Source: Cladocopium goreaui (Eukaryota; Sar; Dinophyceae; Suessiales; Symbiodiniaceae). Taken from it: a stretch of 64,000 bases of DNA. Positions 1-11,943 of this stretch are shown piece after piece. The notes beneath the pieces were generated by a model. That model worked only from the letters and a program-made list of their open reading frames with translations, was not told where the DNA came from and did no database searches. Position 1 is the first letter of the stretch. Each line of letters begins with the position of its first letter. Made by a program: the position numbers and the translations under genes. The stretch is from the NCBI GenBank assembly GCA_947184155.2, contig CAMXCT020001868.1:248001-312000 (forward strand), read 5' to 3'.

Positions 1-377
1 GAAAGTTTGTCCATTGGCCTGAAATTGGCCTTGCAAAAAAGGGTCAACTGCTAGCATTGCTAGCTGCTAGCTGATTCTCGAGATGCACAAGGTTCAAGAA
101 AGCACATCTCCCATATGTTGGCCGCATACGGGCCGTGTAACCTTCGGTTCCCCTTGCAGGGAACAGATAGATGGCGCGACAGTATGCGCAGAGCCCGTTC
201 GTTGCTCTGCTTCTGTCAGGTATATCGGTACAGGATGTTACAGGTACATGTAGATGGTGCGGATGTTTATGCATGTTTTAGGAAAAGCCATGCATTTTGA
301 CTTGAAGCTTTGCTTGTATCTTGGTGCCGCTTCCTTTGGTTTTCGCAGAGTTTGCTCTTGGCTGAGCCTCTGCGCAG
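1..377. other. No gene recognised
   Basis: Short overlapping open frames only, none with a recognisable motif or a convincing exon structure. Confidence 0.4.
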
Positions 378-515
378 GATGAGAGCACGCCAGTGGAAGC
401 AGGGCCAGATGCTTGCAGAAAAGCCTGCTGTAATGATGAGAATTGCGAGGCACGATTTTGGCATCCCAAAGGCAAATGCATTGCAAACTTCAAAGCCATT
501 CCTATCGGTTCTTGC
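378..515 (+). CDS. Cys-rich exon, PAN/apple-like (partial)
   Basis: An open frame follows a CAG acceptor at 375-377 and encodes a compact Cys-rich segment (ACRKACCNDENCEARFW, then a further Cys near GKC). This spacing, C-x3-CC-x4-C followed by an aromatic strand and another Cys, resembles PAN/apple-type extracellular domains that recur in dinoflagellate surface proteins. The frame stays open beyond 515 to 953 but loses protein-like character, so the exon probably ends near 500-520. Neither a start codon nor partner exons were found. The domain assignment rests on Cys spacing only, so this could be another small disulfide-rich module. Confidence 0.3.
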
Positions 516-1429
516 ATGATGCGAACATTCGGCACAAGCCTGCACAAGCCACAACAGCATTCACTATCGTCAGGTTTGGCAATTCAATGCGTTGTTTGCC
601 TGCTACCGGGGCAAGAGCGACGTTTGCATCAAAGATATGGAGCCTGGTTTGCATCGCATGCTTCCCATGGGAGTGTTCTGAAAATCACTCTGCTCTTTGC
701 TCGGGCCAGACTCCAATTTCCACCAGTGCCGTGGTGCCATGGTAAGGCTGGTGATCATTTCCATCCCATCAATGCATCAGAATCCATCTGCATAGATTCT
801 GGAATGGTCCTAACTCGCAGGTGGATAGTCCAACAACAATTGTATATATTGTATGACTATCCGAGTGTTTGGAAATTTGGACTCAGGATTCTTTCACAGC
901 CGGGAGCCTTGGCGAGCGCCTGCGTGGTGCGACTGTGGCTTCAAGTCCTTTGATGTGGTATGGAAAAATGACGACCTACGTGGCCAAGTTGCACTTACTG
1001 GATCTTAGTGGGACGGGGTCGCGGAATGCAATGTGGGGTGAATCCTGTTGGTTGAAGTGCTGATGTCATGGAAAGGCGCAAGTTCACAACGCCACGTCAA
1101 AGCAGGTTTAAATTTAAATGATGATGTGGCAGTGTGTCAAAACCTTGTACCCCTGGTGAACATCAAAATAGCTGGTAAATGGATGTTCATTCCCCTAAAA
1201 ATGGTATTAATAGGTATTGATCCATACCCATGTAATTTCTGGCCCCCTTGCGACATATTGCGACTGATGATGAAGATACACATATTGGATTCAGCCGCGG
1301 CCAGACAGAGCTTGTGGATCTGGATCCGGCAGCATCCGAGCCACGTGAGGAAGTCATTCAAGGCCTTGCTGCCAGCAACGAAGGGACGAGGGTTCCGGAG
1401 AGATGTGAGAGATGTGATCATGCTAATTA

Positions 1430-1533
1430 CCCTCCGGTAAACTAACATAGGGATGGAAAATGGTGATTTATAGTGGACTTTCCCATTAAAAATGGTGATT
1501 TTCCATAGTTAGTTATGTTAGTTTACCAGAGGG
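1430..1533. mobile_element. TA-flanked MITE, copy 1
   Basis: A 104-bp foldback whose ends are inverted copies of CCCTCYGGTAAACTAACATA. It is flanked by TA on both sides (1428-1429 and 1534-1535). TA duplications and short terminal inverted repeats are the signature of non-autonomous Tc1/mariner-type elements. The interior is itself nearly palindromic (ATGGAAAATGGTGATT against AATGGTGATTTTCCAT). Related copies lie at 17042-17141 and, degraded, near 40160-40259. Confidence 0.75.
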
Positions 1534-2344
1534 TACAGATCATGATCATGAGAGATCGTGAGAGATCATGCTTTGATCTTTCTAAGAACTTGCTCCAGTA
1601 GTGGCTGTGACACACGATTTGCGCTTACGAACTGCAGCCATGTTTGCGCAAGTGTCACCTTAGGTGCTGCGCACTTGAGCATCCCCTTACTTGAGGCGGC
1701 TCACACCAAAACTACACAAAAGGCCCAGAAATTGGACAGCAGCACCATTCAACGCCCAAGTGTCAGCACGTCAACACAAATCAGATGCAGATCATAATTT
1801 AGAATAATTTAGAGTAATTCAAAACATGCGTGGGCAGCTGGAAGCAAGACAAGCAGCTGCTGCTGCAGCTTTAGCACATCTTTGTAGGTCTGGGGATGTC
1901 GCAGATGCCATCAAATTGCCCGGCAGTGGTGTTCGGCCGACCTGAAATTTTGCCCGCTGAGTGGGATGATTCACCGGCCCTTTCTCCAGACATGGACAGA
2001 CTGGCTACGTGGATGACAATGATGGAAGTGACTGGCTGCATGCTCTTTCCTGAAGAATCCTGAAAAATGCTTGGGAGTTGGGAGGGATTGAGATACAAAC
2101 CATAGAGATATGGCCTAGGATCCCCACCCGAGCGATTGAGACAGCCAAACCATAATAGTTGCTGCAAATTGAACGATTTTGACCTGGTATTTTCCCACAT
2201 TTTGGAGGCAGGCTTTAAGTGGGGGTGGCACCTTTGGGTTGAAACCTGTGGGTGAATACAGGTGACAAGACCCGACGTTTTGCGAGCAACTCATTGTCAT
2301 CGACTCCTGCAGCGCTTTGGCCATGTGTTGCGAAAGTGACTTGG

Positions 2345-2435
2345 AAGAAAAAAACACACACAGATAGATGGATGGATGGATGGATAAATATGTACATGAT
2401 ATGTACACACACACACAAATATATATATATATACA
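2345..2435. repeat. Compound microsatellite
   Basis: Successive short runs of GATG, CA and TA repeats. Confidence 0.8.
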
Positions 2436-3152
2436 TATGCCCGTATATGCCTAAGGCCCGTGTGTGTATGTGTTTGGAAATGTGCCATCGTAAATCATTT
2501 TTATAGAGATAATCATGACTATCCAGGGGATAGATGTTCAGATAGGTACAAAAACTCCAGCTCATGGCTGGAGCACATGAGCGTTCGTGTTGCTAGATAT
2601 TGCTAGCCCTCCGTTGGCCACGGGATGTGGGGATATTTTCACAAAGCCACATGGGGAGATTCATCACCTTGCTGGAGAAGAGGCGCTTGCAGGGATTATT
2701 GTGTGAAGTACAGCTGGTCGGACCAAAATGTCTTCACACCATGGACTGTTCGGACAATGTTTGATCCAGTCGCGGTGGCAAATGGAGCTACAACAGAGGA
2801 GAGAGAGGGGTTTTGAGGGTTTGAGAGTGCGAGAGTGTGAGGTGCAAACATGCTTTCAAGCTTCGCTGCACGCAGCCAATGGTCACGGGCAAAGCAGGTG
2901 TCAGGGTTCTAGTGATTCTAGTGACAAAGTGTCCCCGTCGCTGTCAATGGGGAGGCAGAGGGGCTCCTTTGAAGGTTGTGGCTTGATAGACCTTGGGAAC
3001 GGATGGAATTGTAGGATTTGGCTCTAAATCATTCTAAATCACCTTGACGCAGAACATGTCATGTACATTGCACCTATGCCTTGGACAAGATATTGAGATA
3101 GATCCGTTGAGTGAGTCCATTGCCAATTTTGATCAGTGTGTTGATTTGGGAG

Positions 3153-3635
3153 CATCGGCTGCAGCGCATGGGAGCACCCAATCCTAAGGCCACGGTCCAA
3201 GAATTTCTACGAGTGGAGCTTCGTTGTCCACGAGATCGACCAGTTTTTGTCTCACTCATGGCATGGAAACCGTGTGAGGAAGGCCATGATTTTAATCCTT
3301 ATCAAAAATGGGCTACACGCGTGCATTCTTGGTACGCTGGCAGCCCTCTTCATGTCAGTATTGGTTTTCTTTCACCATTTGCCGGACATCCCGAGACTGG
3401 CAATCTTCCAGACTGATTCAGCGGAGCGCACCTCAATATGGTCGCTCACAACAGGAATGCTAGTGTCAAGTGCAACATTGCTACTGCGGAGGCCACAGCA
3501 AACGGTTTTCCTGGACAACATTTGCATTGATCAGAGCTCTGAACTGTCTAAAGCCGAAGGGATTTTGAATGTCGGAGCCTTCTTGAGAAGATCAAATTCC
3601 ATGCTGGTTCTGTGGGATAGCAGCTACGTGGAAAG
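3153..3635 (+). CDS. TIR-like SHSW membrane protein, exon A
   Basis: The frame is open from 3145 and a plausible AG acceptor lies at 3151-3152. It encodes an aromatic lead-in, the motif FLSHSWHG, a hydrophobic helix around 3320-3380, then VFLDNICIDQ and later SMLVLWDSSYVER. The order 'SHSW - membrane helix - FLD.iCI.Q - Y..RLWC.fE' is that of a TIR/HET-like fold family greatly expanded in dinoflagellates; its molecular role is not established. The exon ends at 3635 inside TACGTGGAAAG, and the reading frame continues exactly at 3897. The true start codon lies in an exon not identified upstream. Confidence 0.6.
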
Positions 3636-3896
3636 GCAGGGTTCGGACAAAAGACAAGCCCGGAAGAATAGTATGCAAAACATGTTTGAGATGTTAGTTT
3701 GTTCACTTTGTCCTAGTACTTATATAAAGAGGTAGTCAATGATGACATAGGAGGGCAATGATATCAACTCTCCGCAACGAAGAGTGGATTGTGAATGATT
3801 GTGGAGCTTCTCGGCTGGGAGGGGCTGGGGCATCCTCAAATTCCTAGCATTCCTACCCTCAGCTCTAACACAACAACAACCTGCCACCTTGGAAAG
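3636..3896 (+). other. GC-AG intron with repeated boundary motif
   Basis: The frames of the two flanking exons join perfectly if 3636-3896 is removed. The intron starts GCAGGG and ends AAAG. The octamer TGGAAAGG occurs at both boundaries, so the exact cut is ambiguous by sliding. Non-canonical GC donors and short direct repeats at intron ends are characteristic of dinoflagellate introns. Confidence 0.6.
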
Positions 3897-4681
3897 GTTG
3901 TGGTGCATGTTCGAAATCGCTGGGTTCTTACACAGCAGAGAATTGCGGGAGGGCACCGAAGGCACCGAAAGTAAGATCCCACGGCTAGACATTAGGCCCA
4001 TTTGGGCTGCCCCTTGCACGGTGGCCATTGCGGTATCCTTGTTTGGAGCGATGCTAGCTCTTTTGATCGCGCCCTTCAGCAACCCCATCATTGGTTCAAG
4101 TATTTTTGGCGTCCTGGCAGTTACATGTTTCCACGTTGCCGCTGAGTCAGTGCGAAACTACAACAGGTGCATTGACAAGCTTCAGTTTGAACTCAAAAGC
4201 TTCGATATGCAGAAGGCTCAATGTTATTGCTGCAGTGTGAATCATGTTAGCTCTTCTGGCTCGGACCCCCTGGTGTGTGACCGAGAAATCATTGGGCAGT
4301 GCATCTCAAACTGGTTTGACAGCATGCTGAACTTCAATGAGTGTGTGCGCTCGACAGTCTTTGCAAATCTGATTGAGCAGCTGCTGCACCGGCCTTTTCC
4401 AGTTCCTCTGTTGATGAATGTTGCGTTTTTGTTGGCAGCTTGGCTCTCTGTCTTTTCTGTTGCGAGATTTTTGAGTTCCCGGGAAAAAAGGGAAAACTGA
4501 CCCAGGCTTGGTGGCTGATAGGAGCATCGATTCCAATCCTTTGGGGTCAGCTTGATGCAGTCGCCGTCCAACTCCGACTGGGCCACGTGGACCTGGCCAT
4601 TGCATGGAGCATCAATGGGCTGATGTGGTGGCTTTCAGGTTTTCCAGTTTCCTTCCTCTGCCTCTTGTCTCTGGATAACGT
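3897..4681 (+). CDS. TIR-like membrane protein, exon B (frameshift near 4485)
   Basis: The exon opens with LWCMFEIAGFLHS, the RLWC.fE signature that completes exon A's motif. It then has two hydrophobic helices (about 4010-4060 and 4095-4140), a Cys-rich loop (QCYCCSV), a 'CDREII..CI..WF' stretch and a third helix around 4410-4460. In this frame a stop occurs at 4498-4500. The +1 frame carries on coherently through further hydrophobic helices (LTQAWWLIGASIPILW; FPVSFLCLLSLDN) to a GTATG donor at 4680. The switch coincides with the AAAAAA run at about 4483-4488, so a one-base indel, real or an assembly error, is the simplest explanation. The family usually continues with several C-terminal membrane spans, which fits. 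Confidence 0.55.
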
Positions 4682-4829
4682 ATGAAGGGCACAAGTCCTT
4701 TTCATTTCTGTTCCACTCAGTTCCTTTGTTAATTGTGTTTTTTATTTTACCTAAAGAATCTTAAGAGTCATTCTCACGCCATAGTGTCCTCGAGGCTGGA
4801 GCGCTTTTTGCAGGTCTTGGAGAGCAAGA

Positions 4830-5053
4830 ACGCACTGTGATTGGCTTGTGAACTTCGTGGGAACCTGCATTGTAGTTGGCGTGATGTGTTTGCTGTGGAC
4901 TATCAACTCTGCTCTCACCCTTTGGATGGCAAACGACGTGTTGGGCTCTGCAGTTTTCTTGGTCATCATGCTTGTCATATCTTGCCTGCTGTGGAATTTT
5001 GGCCGCTGGCCACTGCAAAGGCAGGGTCGGGCCAGTGAGCATCACATCTCGTG
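4830..5053 (+). CDS. TIR-like membrane protein, probable C-terminal exon
   Basis: The frame encodes two membrane helices (TCIVVGVMCLLWTIN and LVIMLVISCLLWNF) and stops at 5051-5053 after a short polar tail. It follows the GT donor at the end of exon B after an interval of about 150 bp. I could not find an acceptor that keeps phase cleanly, so the 5' edge is approximate. Its helix-rich character and position make it the likely C-terminus of the same protein. An alternative continuation is the frame at 5051-5392, which also ends in a hydrophobic helix (LWMVICIAISIFF). Confidence 0.4.
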
Positions 5054-5399
5054 AGGTACCTTTTGAATCCTTTTGATTTTGGATATTTTGGTATGTTGGG
5101 CCACCGGCACCAAATAACCAAATCCAATAATTATACAACGCCGCAACGTTTCACCGTGTCTGGTGGCTCCAGCCTAAATACTGAGACCGTGGGTCACAAC
5201 ATGAACCCAAAACCAAAAAGAGTGGCAGAGAAACATCAGAAAGCCATAGAAAGCCCACAGCTGGCATTCACTGGCGACTCCTGTGAAGAGATTTTGTCTG
5301 ATCTGGGCAGTTTTCCAGGTGCAGGCCTCTGGATGGTCATTTGCATCGCTATCAGCATCTTTTTTAAACAATTCTTGCGGAATAAGACATGATCTTGCT

Positions 5400-6729
5400 T
5401 GCCCCTGAAAGAACTGGGTCATCTGGAGGTGCCTGGAATGAAATTACCCATCATCAGATCAGACAATGCATTTTCACTTGAATGCATGCAGGGACGGGAG
5501 TCTGAATTGCATGGAATACTAGTAGCTGGCACTACAATTGGAACACAGCTGAACAGTGACTATCTTGGAGATGGACTTGTCAGCCGATTCAACTCCAATT
5601 TCGTTCGCCTCTTTCAGTTATGTCAAAGTCTATTTTCCAGCCTTCCATCGGATTGCAGCAAATGATTGAGATGATATATATATATATACATATGAATGTG
5701 GGTGGCAAGTTCATTAAACTACTAGACCATTGTAGTCATTTTCGTAGTGTCTTCCGCAAACTTTTGCTTTCTTGAAAGCGGGCGACTCTGGCCTAGGATG
5801 TCATGACACTTAAGGACCTAAACTTGTTGCCTTTACCAAAACAGCCTCCGTTGAAAGCAGTCAAAAGGTTCAAGTGTCTCAGTATATATAAATCTAAATC
5901 TAAATAAATAAGTAAATAAATCAATAAATATAAATAAATGTAAACAAATACAACTAAATATAAATATACAAATATAAATCAACATATATATATATATAAA
6001 TAAATCAATTATATATATATATATGTTGTATATCATATATCATATAGTTGATTGATTCGCAGGGTTGAGTTGCCAAGACATTTTCGCTTCAAGCAATGTT
6101 ACTTGGAGCCTGTCACTATGTTTGAAAATTCTCGTAGTCCTCGGGGGCACTTGCCAGCAGCAGGAAAAGCAAACGCAACGTAGGGAGATGTGACCGGAAG
6201 AATCTGGAAGATACGGGGTGACTCTGGATGTGTTGCTGATGGCCGATGGCTGGGTCCAGGCGTTGGTGGTGAAAACTATCGCCTTTGGCGGAATGGTTCC
6301 GTACTTCAGGCAGGGGAAAAGAGAGAAGAAACGATGAAATTTCTAGCTGTTGGGAGCGATCAGTGGTGACCTGAAAGAAGAAGAAGAAGAAGAAGCAGAA
6401 GAAGAAGAAGGTTTCAAAATGTTTCAAATGTGATGCCAACTCATTATTTCGTCCACCGCTGGATTCAATCTCCGCAACGCTGTCAAGTCGTGAGTTGGAT
6501 GAAGGCTTTCGGTGCAAAGTAGATGAAGCAACCCTGTCTTATCCCTGCATTTTCAGTGTCAGGGACAAAACCTTCCCAGTTTCATCCAGTTTCTGAAGCT
6601 TCGCATGCCAGGTGGACGTTTCCTGCTGGTCCTTCGAACGGCACCCGGAATGGTGCTGTCCATGGATCCGTGGCTGCAGCCATGAAGATCATGAACCCTA
6701 TGCCATCCCATGCCATCCCATGCCATCCC
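5400..6729. other. Non-coding stretch with AT-rich and GAA repeats
   Basis: AT-rich simple sequence occupies about 5880-6050, an AGA/GAA run lies at 6375-6410, and a thrice-repeated CCATCCCATG motif lies at 6702-6728. No exon is supported. Confidence 0.4.
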
Positions 6730-6882
6730 CAATGGGCTGCCCACTGTTCGTTCAGGGATGGACCGCCTCGGCGGAAATGCTGGGGGAAGGCAGATCATCT
6801 GCGTGATCACTGCTGCAAGGAGCACTGGCATGTGAAGGGAGAATCATGGGCCATCCCCAATGACCTGCGCGGCAAAATGTGG
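6730..6882 (+). CDS. Cys-rich exon candidate (unrecognised)
   Basis: An open frame with clustered Cys and Trp (AHCSFRDG, KCWGKADHL, DHCCKEHWH) ends at a stop at 6883-6885. CW...CC clusters are frequent in dinoflagellate secretory-pathway proteins, but I do not recognise the family. No splice boundary is certain. Confidence 0.22.
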
Positions 6883-6885
6883 TAA

Positions 6886-9274
6886 CCATTGGTAACCTAC
6901 ATGCCAGTTTGTTCGAATGACTTCAGCATGATTCACTAAACGTTGGAGCACTTAGAGCACCTGTGTGTTAAAGAGTTGGGCTTAGGAGAACAATATCCCG
7001 TAAGTTACGTGCTTGCTTCTCCTGTAAGTATTTCAATTATTTTGCATATGATTGTTTCTTTTATACTTCTATCATCTTCTATCCAAGTGCCATGGAAGTT
7101 CGGAATTCTAGGCGGGCATGTCACCGGATGGAAACTATTTGTACAATGTCGGCATCTCAGTCAGTGTGCCAAGCCGGAACTGCTACGCCAAGTCACACAC
7201 CTAAAGTGTTTACCTCCTATCTCTGCCAGCTTCATAGGGACGTTTGATGCGGTAAGAGCATTGGAAGTCGCTCAGGTCTACGCACGCACCTTGATGCAAC
7301 AGTTAGGGCACAGGTCTTTGATGGTCTTTGGGGCCGCATGGTTTGGGTTCATATGTTGCTGTTTAACAAGGAGTTGAGACTTGGCGCATCATGCAATTGA
7401 GGTCTTACACCGTATTTGGCTCCAGCGGAACGGGTGTACTTCAACCAGATTTTGCCTGAGGAAAAGATCGACGAAGCACTGTTTACTTCCAGCAGGTCGC
7501 CTGGAAATCAGTTTCAGGATGTTTGGGCAGTGCTGTGATGTGCTGTGAAATGCTGTGAAGCTATTGCAAGGCTGCACTGGGCCTCGGGTCATCATCCTTC
7601 TGATTTCTGCCCATCTACTGCTGCAATGGTGGATGGTCAAAGAGCTGTGATTGATGGGCCGCTCAGCTGCAGCCTAGGTTTCGTGCAGTGCATGCCGTTC
7701 TGCTTGGGAGACATTGGGAGATAAGGTCTGTAGTATTGTGGCCTTTGGCCATGCTTTTGGCTGCTCATATCAAGATCACTGGTACCTTTGCTTGAGCCCC
7801 AGCTCATCCCAGCTCCAAAGTTCCCGCACCATGCCCTGGTTCACCGGGCATGACTCAGGTAAACATCGGGGCTGGCACCTGCCTGCATCCAGATCCATTG
7901 TATCAGCTTCTAGCTTCTCGAGAAGGTCAGGGTCCTGTTCTGCAAACTGATCCGTGACTCCATGACCGAAGTTGAACATGATAGAAGTCGGAAAGATTTG
8001 CAACGTCAGATTGGCATACTGCGTTTGTATCTTCTGCTTCTTATTACTTGCTATATATGAGTATGAGCATTTGTGCTGCTCGCCCCTTGCACATGTACCA
8101 ACGGGATTCATGCGCATGGATTTTTGATGATTCTTGCAGATCCATGCCTGCATAATTACTCATCATCTGAAGGATCCGGTTTCCTGGGGCTGGCTGTGGA
8201 AGCAGACTCTGCTCGGCTTCAGAGGCAAGGCATGCTGTATGTCGCCGGAGTGCCGTGAGTCTCCATGTGAGTGACGGCCCTTGTTTTGGGAAAATGGAGG
8301 GTACTATTGGGGTGTACCTCATGTCTGTCAAAAACATCATAAATGAGGTAGGAACACCCCGAGAACGAGGTAGACATCGCATATAAAGCATTTAGCTGAA
8401 ATTTAGCTATTAAAAACAAGTGCGGCGTTGGAAAACAAGGTCAGACCCCCCAAAAAAGCGCTATGTACCAAATATCGTCCGCGGCTCATGTGTCGCCATA
8501 AGTCAATGTGCAATGGATGCGACGGGATAATGTGGTAACTCCCATGCTCCTGGTGCCAACCAGAGCTAGGTGTGAGGACGAAATGGCGCAGACCTTTGCC
8601 ACAGTGGTGCCTGTGCCGGGCTTATCTCTGAATGTCGCAGCTCAGCTGAGCGTAGCCTGTGGCTTTCGTGAGGTGTCCATGACCTTGAACCCAATAGATG
8701 CAGCTCGACAGCTTCGACCCTATGTGGCACCAATGTTTCCCAATGTCTGGCTCCCAGATGTCTTGACCAATGAGGCCACAAAGGCTGAGTACAAAATCTT
8801 TGGTCATTTGGCGACAACCATTGGCCCATTGGCAACCCTAACTGCCGTAACTTCGTCATTTAGTTGTTGGGGATGTCCGCCACTCTTCACCGCACCATAC
8901 CGCACCTCTTCGGACTTTGTACGCGGAACTTCCACAGGAGCAGACTCCGTGGCCCTTGGACTTTCTCGTTGTGGACCTTGACGGTTCCCTTCTAAGCACA
9001 AGCAGCCGAGGAAAACATTCCAGAGACTGCCAGGGACATCTGAAACTTGTGCATTTTGATGCATTGTGCAGTGTTGTTGTATGATGTTGTATGTATCATG
9101 TATGTTTCTAAGTGTGTGCTTGCTCAGGTTGTGATTGTCTCGTAGCAGAGGGGCTGATGGACCTCGTGAGGCCCAAGGTTGGAGATGTCCAGTGTATTGA
9201 GTGTTTGGCTGAAATCTATTGACATCTAGAACCTAAATATATAATGTGATATAATGTGCATATATTGTGCATAT

Positions 9275-9306
<32 letters not shown>

Positions 9307-9317
9307 CTACCATTCGG
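6886..9317. other. Mostly non-coding; weak open frames
   Basis: Open frames at 6943-7377 and 8508-8981 have some protein-like character: the first has a hydrophobic segment, and the second contains a stretch from CEDEMAQTF to LSVACGFRE that could be an exon. Neither has a recognisable domain or a secure splice site. Confidence 0.25.
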
Positions 9318-9578
9318 CAGCCCTCAAAATGCAGTGGCAGGTGCTGATGTTGGAGATTGCCTTTCACTTTCCTCCGCCTTTCCGCTTCTCTGCCCATTGG
9401 GATGTCAAGAGGTCTCATTCTTGGAATGCGGAGTATGATGTTGACCAGTTGAACCCATCCAGTGGCTGCTCGCTAAGCTACGCAATCCACAAGTTCAAAC
9501 CTTTTGGCTACCATTTGCTGCGGCTGACGCACACTGATGCGGTTTTTGTCCATGAATCCGTCAGACCAAGTATCGAGT
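9318..9578 (+). CDS. FkbM-like methyltransferase exon candidate
   Basis: The frame encodes FHFPPPFRFSAHWD, then GCSLSYAIHKFKPFGYHLL, RLTHTDAVFVHE and a short tail. The combination 'PPPF... GCSLSYA... GY.LL.lt..DAVFVHE' resembles the C-terminal part of dinoflagellate FkbM-type SAM-dependent methyltransferase-like proteins; this is a resemblance from memory, without alignment. The catalytic SAM-binding half is not visible nearby, so this would be a terminal exon or an isolated fragment. The frame closes at 9602-9604, and the splice acceptor is not determined. Confidence 0.35.
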
Positions 9579-9604
9579 CAGGCCGGGAATGGTTGGATGG
9601 TTGA

Positions 9605-10552
9605 TGGATTTCGATGGACGCCCAGATCTTCCATGATCTTCCCACCATTTCCCATCCGGAAACTGGGGACATCTGGGGACTCCAGGACTCGGCTTGCAAC
9701 TGCCCCAAGATGAGTTTCTGTGCTACCGACGAAGCACGTTGTGGGTACAGTCCTGTTCTCGGGATTTTGCATCGCAGAACGCTGCCTGTGACGTATTGTG
9801 ACGTGTAATTAGATCCATGTAAATCAGTGTGACCATACATAGGGAGCTAAGCTTGGAGGCCTTAGAGTATGAGATGAAAGGGAGATGAAATCAGTTCAAT
9901 CGAATGATCCCCTGTTACATTGGGGTATATCATCGGCCCTCTATTTGCTCGCACTTGATGGTGTCTCGGATCTGAGGTTGCCAGGCAGATACGTCCGCGA
10001 GTGGTTTTATGCTGCTCATCCATCTCTGGCCTTAAGTTCCTTTGCACAAGACTTGATGATGCTTGATGTAGTTTGCAAATCATCAGCATGTTTGGGCATC
10101 ATCATGCCATCATGCTGCAAGACTTTCATCAAACGCCTGCCACATCTTAGGCCAGATATGGTCAAACATCACTGAGCTGAACAAGCAAATGGGGCGGGAT
10201 GATGCTCCTTTCACGCTGGATTTCTAGTTGGTCCAGCCTATCCAGCTGGTCATGTTGGTCGCTGCTCTCCCAGATCTTCATCACAGGCCCCAGCTGCGGC
10301 CTGGTCGAGGCCTCCAGGATGACTGGCCATGGGATCCATGGGATCCATCGGATCCAGACGGTGACGGTGACATATGTGACATGATGGCCATGCGCGCCGA
10401 AGATGGCGCGTTGAACAAACGCTGTGTGCGACTAAAAGGGCGCCTGCATGTCACTTGATCTCCAGAAAACAGGCTTAGGACGAGGGCAAGGCTTTGACTG
10501 AAGGAATGCAAGCGAAAGACTAGCCGACTGATTGGTAGGTCAAGATGCTGTC
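9605..10552. other. No gene recognised
   Basis: Only short open frames without motifs. Confidence 0.4.
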
Positions 10553-11943
10553 CAAGAAGAACACCAAGGGATGGACCCAGGCAAGGAAAAGGGTTGCTGC
10601 CGGTAGATGCCAGCAACAGTCATGGCCGCAAGAATGGAAGATGTGACAGGTGAAAGAGACCCATGGCAAGATTCCCCCGATCCATGGGCAGGCCTCCTGA
10701 ACCGCTACAATCTTGAAGACTCACAGCACAGCAGTATTGACAGTATTGGGCTCACGAGTGCCAATGCAAATTTGACTCATATGTGCCCACAGACCCACAG
10801 AGCATTTCTGAAAATCCGACCGAACATTGTGCCTGCCATTTGTTGTGTGCGGAACAGGGTGTCGAATTTAGGAACTATTTCGCTAGTTCTGTTTCCTTTC
10901 TCCCGAGCCAAACATCTAGGAGCCAGTGACCTTTCCCTTTGTTCACCCAAGAATCCCCATCATCCTGAATATAAGTGTGTTCAATGCTTTCGGTTTTGAA
11001 ACGTCGTTTACATTTGCATCATGCAAAGAGCCTTGACGGCTTGTGTTTTCCTGGTATTTGCAAACAGTCGATTTGGCAAACGTGTAGCTTCGAATTTAGC
11101 GCTGTCTATTGCTGTGTCATTTGGATGCGGTCCTGGCTGTGTTGATTTGCAGCTATGCACCCCACAGGTGGAAAGGGTGAAGATGGAGCCCAAGAAGAAA
11201 ACCAAGGGATGGACCCAGGCAAGGAAAAGGGTTGCTGCCGGTAGATGCCAGCAACAGTCATGGCCACAAGAATGGAAGATGTGACAGGTGAAAGAGACCC
11301 ATGGCAAGATTCCCCCGATCCATGGGCAGGCCTCCTGAACCGCTACAATCTTGAAGACTCACAGCACAGCAGTATTGACAGTATTGGGCTCACGAGTGCC
11401 AATGCAAATTTGACTCATATGTGCCCACAGACCCACAGAGCATTTCTGAAAATCCGACCGAACATTGTGCCTGCCATTTGTTGTGCGCGGAACAGGGTGT
11501 CGAATTTAGGAACTATTTCGCTAGTTCTGTTTCCTTTCTCCCGAGCCAAACATCTAGGAGCCAGTGACCTTTCCCTTTGTTCACCCAAGAATCCCCATCA
11601 TCCTGAATATAAGTGTGTTCAATGCTTTCGGTTTTGAAACGTCGTTTACATTTGCATCATGCAAAGAGCCTTGACGGCTTGTGTTTTCCTGGTATTTGCA
11701 AACAGTCGATTTGGCAAACGTGTAGCTTCGAATTTAGCGCTGTCTATTGCTGTGTCGTTTGGATGCAGTCCTGGCTGTGTTGATTTGCAGCTATGCACCC
11801 CACAGGTGGAAAGGGTGAAGATGGAGCCCAAGAAGAAAACCAAGGGATGGACCCAGGCAAGGAAAAGGGTTGCTGCCGGTAGATGCCAGCAACAGTCATG
11901 GCCGCAAGAATGGAAGATGTGACAGGTGAAAGAGACCCACAAG
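10553..11943. repeat. 638-bp tandem repeat, about 2.2 copies
   Basis: A unit beginning CAAGAAGAAMACCAAGGG starts at 10553, 11191 and 11829. Copies 1 and 2 are nearly identical over the whole unit; the third stops matching after about 115 bp, just past GAAAGAGACCCA. Each unit carries a 130-codon open frame (10608 and 11246) and an 87-codon frame (11021 and 11659). They are retained because the units are recent copies, so they are not independent evidence of coding. Confidence 0.85.

Larger units (their letters stand above)
516..3152. other. Non-coding stretch with one MITE and a microsatellite
   Basis: Apart from the foldback at 1430-1533 and simple repeats around 2345-2435, only short unrecognisable open frames are present. 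No exon can be supported here. Confidence 0.4.

Noticed and set aside
10608-11637. Two identical 130-codon frames as paralogous genes
   Set aside because: Identity follows from the 638-bp tandem repeat; no motif or splice structure supports coding.
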